Shown here: one piece after another, positions 56,931 to 64,000 of the stretch | Layout: each line of letters opens with the position of its first letter | Numbering within the stretch: the first letter of the stretch is position 1 | Assembly (NCBI RefSeq): GCF_000204055.1 | Contig: NW_006768816.1 | Coordinates: 385,991-449,990, forward strand | Source of the DNA: Melampsora larici-populina 98AG31 | Taxonomy: Eukaryota; Basidiomycota; Pucciniomycetes; Pucciniales; Melampsoraceae | DNA length: 64,000 bases | Direction: 5' to 3' | Translations under genes and position numbers: made by a program | The notes under the pieces: model-generated | Told to the model about the DNA's origin: nothing | Database searches by the model: none | What the model saw: only the letters and a program-made list of their open reading frames with translations

Positions 56931-59238
56931 ATGGGATCTAATGACCAACAACACGAAAATACTATCTCTTTGGATGATTTTCTTGTCTCTATGAATCCGG
57001 ACGACTCACAAAATTCCGACTCGCACGATGATTTTGATTACGCTAGACAATTGGCACTTGAATCAAATCCATTTGAATCAGAAATTGCGGATCATTCGAT
57101 CCAACGTACGCCAGACTCGGCCGATAGCTTTTTTTCTGCAAATTCACATCTTGACGTGAGTAATTGAAAGGCTAGGGTTATGATTGGCCCAGCATTATAC
57201 CAACCGAGCAATTGCTGATGATCTACCAATTTTCTTTCTTAGTCTTCGTTGGAAATGATGAGTGGACCCGCGCTAGCTTTGGAGCCACCTACACCTATTG
57301 AATACCGATTTCAGACTCCAACTATCTCTGCTTCTGCACGCGCTCTTAGCCGACTCCAGACTGATTTCAATAGCATCATACAAGCGCCTTACCAACATCA
57401 GTCATTTGAACCTGCTCGCCTTCTTGACCCAGCTTGCGGCGGTGCACAGTCGTCTCCTATCAGTCCGCAACCCGGCTTATTCAGTCCTTCTACGTACTCA
57501 GATGAAGCATCCTTCATGAGCCCTTTGAGCTATGGCGCGCCCATCGCCCGACGTCAGCAAGGTCATCATCGTGATCTGTCTGCTGCTTCATCCCTCGGTA
57601 GCTCAAGCTCGAGTCTACAATTTGATTTCCCTCAAGCCATTGACCCTAGTGCACTTGCCCCACCACTCTTGCCTTCCTCAACTACGCATATCATCTCTCC
57701 GTTCATCAATCAAACTGTCGAGCAGGGCCCCGATGGCTCATTTACAGGAAGATACCAACGTCCACTCACTTCAACCGGAAGACCTTCACATGCTCGTAAA
57801 ACCCCGCCTGGTCATGTCAAACGTCCTAGGAACGCTTTCATCCTTTTCAGATCTCACGCTTGCGCTGCCAATCTAATTCCACCTACCGTAGAAAAAGATC
57901 ATAGACAAATCAGTAGGATTGTAAGTCATATGTGGAAAAACTTACCAGCTGAAGAGAAAGGGCGATGGGAACGTGAAGCAGAACAGGAGAAAGAATTACA
58001 TAGAAAATTACATCCTGATTATCGTTACAAACCAGTTTATCGTAAAGATGGACCAGCAAAGAAAAAAATATCTACCGGTAGACGTAAAGCTGCGAATCGA
58101 AAATCACCTGTTTCAGAAACTTCACCTAATTCAATGATAGAAGAAACAGAAGAAACATTACTTCAAAGAGAACAAGAAAGAAATGAAGCATTGAGATGCG
58201 AAGTAGTAGCAAGGATTGTGATGGAAACTAAACTATCAGGTATTTCAATGGAAGAAGGACAAATGGAAGCAAGAGTTTCTGAAGAGATTCAAAACGTGAG
58301 ACGAAAGGATCCTCAAGCTGATAAGATGGTAGTAGAAAAACGATTACCTCCATCACTTTTACCCCGTCGTAAGTCTAGAGCTATCAGTGCTCCTCCACCA
58401 CCTAGTCCAATCAGGCCTATGCACGTTCACGATGTAGTCTATAACCCGAAATCTAGAGGAAGTCGAGGTAAGCGATTTGTTACATCTTTCAAAGTTAAAT
58501 CACCGCTTGTACATTCTCATTCATGCTTTGTATCTCTATCATCAATAGAACTTTCGCCTGATTTCCCAAAACCTCGAGGAAACGACTCAACTTCTTCAAA
58601 TGGTTTATCCGAACAACCTTCACCATACTGGGCTACACCCATGTATATTCCAGATGAAGATTATCCATCAGCGTTTGATTATACTACTTTAGCAGATCTA
58701 AGTGGCTACGAGTTTGGATCGAATGGTGTTTATTTAGATGGTAGTCAAATGGACCTTAGTGGCTTTGATCCTTCAATCAATCATTTTTCTCCTCGTAGAC
58801 CTTCTGTGATGTTAACTGGTTTAGGTGAATTTCCATTAATGCCTGTTGATACTTCTTCACCTACTTATGGACCTACAGATGATCTACCAGGTATGTGAAA
58901 CACTTTAATAAATCTATATGGATTCCAATGATTTTATCTTTTATTTCGAATCACATCCACTAACTTGGTAACCACATTTGGTTTTTTTTGTAGAGCATCC
59001 GATCTCTGGACTTACCCTAGCTTTACCAGCAGATGAAAACGCTTTAGTTCAATTTCAAAACCCATTTGAAAGGAATCAATCTCAACCTCAAAATCAAAAT
59101 CAACATCTAGCATCGTTGGAAAATGAAATTAAATCAACTAAACCTACCTATGTTTTCTTATCACGTGATCAAGCCCTCAATGAGGGATTGGTTGATCAGA
59201 TCAGATCTGCTGGATTCGGTGTAACTTATGAAGCTTGA
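56931..59238 (+). CDS. HMG-box (MATA_HMG-type) transcription factor
   Basis: Exons 56931-57155, 57243-58890 and 58994-59238 join in phase to 705 codons. An acidic N-terminus and a Ser/Pro/Gln-rich region lead to an HMG box at about residues 266-340: VKRPRNAFILFRS, RQISRIVSHMWKNLP, EEKGRWEREAEQEKELH, HPDYRYKPVYR. The K-R-P-x-N-A-F-I-L-F start and DYRYxP end are those of sequence-specific, mating-type-like boxes. A basic stretch and coiled segment (EETLLQREQERNEAL) follow. Within exon 2, 58468-58548 is an 81 nt in-frame segment bounded by GTAAGC and CAATAG; it is probably another intron, which would shorten the protein by 27 residues. Related basidiomycete proteins (Prf1, Mat2, Rop1) control mating and pheromone response; which, if any, is orthologous cannot be told here. 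Confidence 0.85.
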
Positions 59239-60521
59239 TGACCAAAACCCGAATCTCCTCTTCCCTTCTTGATCGCTACTACTTTGACGAAAAATAACTT
59301 GAATGCGTTAGAAACTTAGATTACTTAGATGTTTTGGGAGCTTGTTTTTGTAAGGAAAAGAGTATCATTTTTCAAGTCTCGTTTTAGGGGTTGTCTGTAC
59401 CTTTTTTGATTCTTACTTTTCTCATCTTTTTCATATGTATTCACAGATTTTATAAAGTCCTTTTTTGTAAGACCTGAAGTTGAGATTGTTTTCTTATATA
59501 TATATATACTTATATTATTGAGGTGTATTTTTTCATAGATATATCTCATACTTTGGATTGGTTTCTTTTTTTTATTCCAAAAAAAATCTTATCGTTACTG
59601 TTTTCTCATTCTTTCAATGCACATAGCCCATTTTATTTTTATTTTTTTGGGGTTTTATTTCAAGGTTTTATTTAAAGTTTGAAGAAGATAGGATTAAATA
59701 TTATAAAAATATACATTTTCTAATTTTATTTATTTCAAAAATCAATGATTAGTAAATCGATTGATGAATGTTTTCTTTTCAAGAAAATAGTCAATGAGTC
59801 CCATCTACACTTAATTAGAGGAAACTTTTCCAGCTTTCAATGAAAAGCCCCAAGCGTGCGTTTACAATCTGATTTATCACTGGCAGTAAGTAGACCCGCT
59901 CGGGCGGGGCGGTGCTGCTGTTGTAAAACACATCCGGCCGCATGGTCCTGGGTGAAAGTTTTGCATCTGTTTTGCTGAATCAATTGCGCTTGAAAGTGTT
60001 CAACTTGGAGCTTGTGGGGTTTTGCAAAAAAATGGATCGCCTTTGAGCAGATGGGAGAGAAGTACAACAAAATATATGTTTTCGTTCTACCAGGGCACAC
60101 ACAAACCCATGGCAACCGATAGTTGGGATACATTTTCGCACCTCTTTATCATGTCGGATGGATGTTCTACTTATGATATTTGTTCCTTTGCTAAATAGTC
60201 AAATAATATCGTCTTGAATTTTGAACCAGCTTGTTTCACGATAACTCAAATAATGTAATTTGCATCATAGAAATGTAGAAGACGGAAGAGAAACCAGAGG
60301 GGCCGGTAGGACAACAATGAGGCAGCAAAAGCAAGCGGTTTATAGATTGTTGAGTTTATGCAGATTACAGAAAAAGAACTGATAACGGAATGGCCTCGTC
60401 GTTTATTCCATTTGAACCCAGGCAAAATCAGACATCAAGAGTATCATTGTGAATATAAAATCAGACATGGTATTCTCCTTGACAGCTACTTCATCTCCCA
60501 ACTGCGAATCACGGTGTTTGG
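59239..60521. other. Intergenic, AT-rich 3' region; no gene seen
   Basis: Directly after the HMG gene lie T-rich and AT-rich tracts, including a short (TA)n run at 59497-59508, as expected of a fungal 3' UTR. A 98-codon minus ORF (60133-59837) contains a GC-rich patch but no recognisable domain. Confidence 0.5.
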
Positions 60522-61407
60522 CTAATTCCATTTGATAATCGGGGGCTGTCTTTTATCCCCTTGCTTGCAATGATCGCAACCTGAAGGGAGTTACAAAACG
60601 TCAGTCAGCTGAAATTTACTTTCTGAAAGAAGACGGAAGTTGCAAATTTCATAGCTTGGAATATCATAATTCATGCCGTTAAGTTGCACTCAAGTATGGT
60701 AAGGATTCAAAGGAACTGAGCTTGTTACTAACTTGGACTGTGGGATTAGAACATCAGAAGTATAAGTCTTTGTTGTTACATTAGCACCCATTTAATGGAA
60801 TGAGACTTACAATGTTTCTGGTAGGATGGCATTGCAAAATAGGCTTTGTGGTTGATCAGGAGCTGTAGAACAACCTACATACGCGATTCTCAGAAATTTT
60901 GTACTTGGAAAGAAAATGATTAAATTAGGATAACCTACCAAATCCATAAGGCTTTCCTTCAAGGGTGAGGCTTTCATAATTTTGGCAATCTCCGTTTAGT
61001 ATGACTCCTGGCGTGTCTTGAGTTGGGATTTTCATGCCTTTCGGAACGAATGTTTTTGCCTTGACGCAGTATTGTCCCTCTGATTCGCGGCAAATGAATA
61101 TAGTTCAGCCAAGAAAACGTGAAGGAGGCTCTTGAGACTTACTGGAATTGTGTCTATCACAGCTATCACAGTCGTTGATGAAGCCGTCGGTAGAAACACA
61201 ACCTGATCCGAGACCTCATACCCAGTTAGATTGCTTATTTCAAAAAAGTCTTCCTTTCTTTCAGTGAGTTTACTCACGATCACGAATACCCCTCCATTTT
61301 ACCCACCCGCGAAACTCTTCGACGCAGGTAATATTTTTCCCGGAGATGACGGTGATCGTAGACATGAATTGTATCACCAACAGCAGGAAAGAAAAATTGG
61401 GATTCAT
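60522..61407 (-). CDS. Multi-exon cysteine-rich secreted protein, candidate effector
   Basis: Exon 1 (61407-61278) starts MNPNFSFLLLVIQFMSTITV, a clear signal peptide. Introns with a GTGAGT donor and TATGAG acceptor, then GTAAGT and AATCAG, join exon 2 (61214-61143; GCVSTDGFINDCDSCDRHNS) and exon 3 (61079-60939; QYCVKAKTFVPKGMKIPTQD, VILNGDCQNYESLTLEG) in phase. Exon 4 is 60862-60811 (PDQPQSLFCNAILPET). A last exon near 60580-60522 (CDHCKQGDKRQP, then TAG) is likely but does not keep phase with exon 4, so an exon or boundary is missing. At least eight cysteines after the signal peptide, small size and many introns fit a secreted, disulphide-stabilised protein as in rust effector repertoires. 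No family is recognised, and no function is claimed. Confidence 0.6.
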
Positions 61408-62427
61408 CGTTTTTGACTTGTCGGAGAGATACGAGGAGAAAGACCTTAGAAAGAATTCAGGATGAGTACCAATCAAGTAATCTGCAATGAGTTTCAAATT
61501 CAAAGTCGAATTAAAGAAAAGGGCAGATGGATTGGGACGTCTGAAAATCAAGATCTTTCCGCATGATCTTGGACTGTTTATATAGCCAGCTGCCAAACGA
61601 TTTCCGGCTCGAAATCGGCCAGAATCGGCGTTGGAAAAACTGTCTGACTCGTGCACAACGAGATCCGAAGAAGCAGGCCGAGGTAGAAGGAGGTTCGAAG
61701 AATCTGACAGTGGGGCAGGAAGAAGAAGCCTCCCAACCAAAGACAAAAATTTATCATACTCAAGATAACTTCGTAGAAATTAAACAGTTCTATATATTTC
61801 AAGTACCGGTAAATCACTTCTTATTCGGAATTGTGTCCGACTGCTGTAGGGATTTAAAGCTAAATCAGTGTCACATCATGGCCTACGAGTAAGCTTGCTG
61901 CTTAGCCCTCTTGCGCGTTCGCCGCGCCCTCGCAGCCTGTGATAATTTTGGGCGGTGGCTGCGTTTGTCCTTCAACGAGGCTGGAAGGAGATGGAAGAGA
62001 TGGAGCAAACTTGCCTTAAGCTTGGAACCCCCCACCTCCCCCCACCCAAAGCCGAATGTAGGCTGTGTTCAGGACCTACTGGGACTGAATTATAGTTGTA
62101 GATCTTTGATTCAGATAGTTCTTATTTTAAAGCCCGCCCTCCCTCTCCTTTTTTCTGTTAAAAAATAGTTAGTGGTTATTTTTGATTTATGTTTGGTGTG
62201 AATAGTCATTTTCTATATTCTTTAAAAATCAACAAAAAAAATGTGCACATGTGTGTGTTTTAGTGTAGGATTTTTTTTATTCTTGGCAGATTTTTAGAAT
62301 TTTATAGTGTTTATGTACATATGTGTCTTTAGATGTTTTTACATCTTTTGTTTATGTTTGTGCCTGCACAGTTTTATCTTTTTTGTTGTATGAGCCGCTA
62401 GCCACCCCGCAGGGTGTTGATTGTTTT
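61408..62427. other. Intergenic, no gene seen
   Basis: Promoter side of the secreted-protein gene (61408-61600), then plus-strand ORFs of 109 and 85 codons without domain features. From 62160 the sequence is T/G-rich with repeated TTTATGT, TGTGT and TTTTTAGA motifs. Confidence 0.45.
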
Positions 62428-63243
62428 CACTACACAAAATGTAATCTTTACCTGGCGGTAAAGAAAACTACTGACATATAAAAGTCCTGAGGCAACAGGA
62501 AGAGAGCTAAAAATCTGAAAAAATATGCACCTTGTTCCTAGATGTTAGAGCGTCATGATGAGTATTTTTTTGTATTTTACACACGGACATTGGTTAATGT
62601 ACTAACAATAAAGGCTGAGAATCATCAAAAACCCACCTGTAACAATACCTGAAATTTGGCCCTTGATTTTGAAGACAGGATTTTGAAATCTTCAAACATC
62701 AATAACTTTTGCAGTTCTGAATCAAATCACTCGATTTGAAGTGCATTAAAAAGGTGAGCCTTTCCTCTACATTTTTCACTCAGACATCACATCTGTAGCT
62801 GGTCTCAAAAAGATCCTACAGAGATATTCATGCAGAACTGTTTGAACATATGTAGAGTGTTTAAATGACTAGATAGCACCTTACTAACATTATGAAGTGT
62901 GAAGGAGAATAGTTCAGCTTTTGAATGAACCAAAAATCGAGTTACTTGGAGCAGAATTGCAAAAGTTATTGAAGTTTTCAGACCACAAAATATTGTCTTC
63001 ATACTCATGACCCAAATTTCAGGTATTGTTACATGTGAGTTTTTGATGATTTTCAGCGTTTATTGTTAGTACATAAACCAATATCTGCGTGTAAAATACA
63101 AAAAAATACTCATCATGACGCCCCAACATCTAGGAACAAGGTGCATAATTTTTCAGATTTTTAGCTCTCTTCCTGTTGCCTCAGGACTTTTCTATGTCAG
63201 TAGTTTTCTTTACCGCCCGGTAAAGATTACATTTGGTGTAGTG
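62428..63243. mobile_element. CACTA-type foldback MITE, 816 bp, TSD TTT
   Basis: Left end CACTACACAAAATGTAATC at 62428; right end is the reverse complement of CACTACACCAAATGTAATC ending at 63243. Both flanks are TTT (62425-62427, 63244-63246). Inverted arms of about 250 bp include CTTTACCxGGCGGTAAAGAA, CCTGAGGCAACAGGAAGAGA and CCTGTAACAATACCTGAAAT. Ordered interior blocks (TTGTTCCT, GAGTATTTTT, AATGTACTAACAA, CCTGTAACA, CTGAAATT) match the MITE at 39846-40630, so both belong to one diverged family. Confidence 0.9.
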
Positions 63244-63649
63244 TTTGGATATGACAGTATTTTATCCCTTTGGGGAAAGTTGTTTCAGAACTTTGAGTTA
63301 TGTTCTTTGAGATTTTTGTAAGTGCCATAAATGACATTTCCAAAAGAAAAAAAAGCAAAAGTTGTTAAAAGAGTTGGAAATTTTTTTTAGGAGGAACCAA
63401 TCAAGGAACGGCTGTACTACCATAGCACTACATAACCCCATAACATACTGTAATCAATACTCATACTCCTTCCTTACTCCCCCCCAATTAAGAGGAACCC
63501 AACATAAAACTTCCCTCAACTTATGAAACAAATTTATAAAATCAAAAAATACCAAAGAAATTCAAATGAAGAATTTTCAAAACAAAAAAGAGAAAAGAGA
63601 AAAGAGAAACAGAAAGAAAGATACAGATAAAGAACATGAGGAACCTAAA

Positions 63650-63990
63650 TCCTCAACATCAACCCCACACTTGCCCCTGAACAGAGACAACCAGGACTCC
63701 TTTAGGTAAAGATTTTTGCCACAGCAAACCTGAACAAGCAAAACAAAAGATCTTGTGCTCACAGGCAGGGCCATGGTGTTGTTGCAAAACAATGGGGGAG
63801 AGGTAGAGCCTGTGGCAGTGCATACAATGGAAGGAACTTACTTGCACACAGCAATCCCTTACCTCTTCAACAACAGTCTGCTGATGTGTCCGTCTGGGAA
63901 AGCACCCAAGGATTATTGGAAATGGGATATGGATATCCACTGGAAAAGAACTTCTTCTGTATAGACTTTGATTGTTGGGTTTTGACAAGG
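63650..63990 (-). CDS. Cys/His-rich hypothetical ORF at window edge, partial
   Basis: A minus-strand frame from the window edge reads CCVQVSSFHCMHCHRLYLSP and then ACEHKIFCFACSGLLWQKSL, ending at about 63659. The spacing CxxC...CxxC with histidines could bind zinc. An overlapping frame yields a shorter ORF. The region 63244-63650 beside it is A/T-rich with no gene. I do not recognise the protein, and its 5' end may lie outside the window. Confidence 0.25.
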
Positions 63991-64000
63991 CACGGGGAAT

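Noticed and set aside
1..64000. tRNA or rRNA genes
   Set aside because: No cloverleaf with conserved T-loop GTTCGAATC in proper context was found; the many GTTCGAA matches lie in TTCGAA-rich repeats without a matching acceptor stem.

Overview
This 64 kb window looks like nuclear DNA of a basidiomycete, most probably a rust fungus (Pucciniomycotina). It is AT-rich, genes have many 50-100 nt introns, and about half is mobile or mobile-derived DNA. The strongest lineage signals are a spermidine synthase-saccharopine dehydrogenase fusion gene (a known basidiomycete fusion), a Tet-like 2OG-Fe(II) oxygenase of the type expanded in rusts, and Plavaka-, KDZ-, hAT- and CACTA-type elements. A Melampsora- or Puccinia-like genome is my inference; the sequence alone does not fix the species.

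Layout. 0-1.3 kb: a decayed minus-strand gene built of repeated ~90-residue modules. 1.7-6.3 kb and 22.1-24.8 kb: arms of a large inverted segmental duplication. The left arm carries an intact Tet-like oxygenase gene plus a two-exon gene with a premature stop. The right arm has lost most of the oxygenase but keeps an intact version of the second gene. 7.3-12.0 kb: two 1,019 bp direct repeats (TATA box, leader and a first exon) flank a gene in which the end of a Mutator-like (MULE) transposase is continuous with a zinc knuckle and an RTC4-like domain. 12-18 kb: two coiled-coil gene models of unknown function. 18.9-21.7 kb: small candidate secreted or membrane proteins. 25.5-27.4 kb: a Zn2Cys6-pattern protein gene with a 60 bp minisatellite at its stop codon.

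29.9-49 kb is a transposon graveyard: a nearly complete Plavaka-type transposase, perfect palindromes, a KDZ element lacking its transposase core, two abutting foldback elements, a hAT element carrying a CACTA-type foldback MITE, a dead Tc1/mariner copy, and a multi-exon minus-strand gene with two in-frame TGA codons. 49.5-59.2 kb is the housekeeping part: the spermidine synthase-saccharopine dehydrogenase gene (polyamine and lysine synthesis) and an HMG-box transcription factor behind a very long pyrimidine-rich leader. 60.5-64 kb holds a multi-exon cysteine-rich secreted protein gene (candidate effector) and a second CACTA-type MITE.

Intron boundaries were assigned by eye from GT-AG (one possible GC-AG) sites, reading-frame continuity and protein-family fit. 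No alignment or database search was run.
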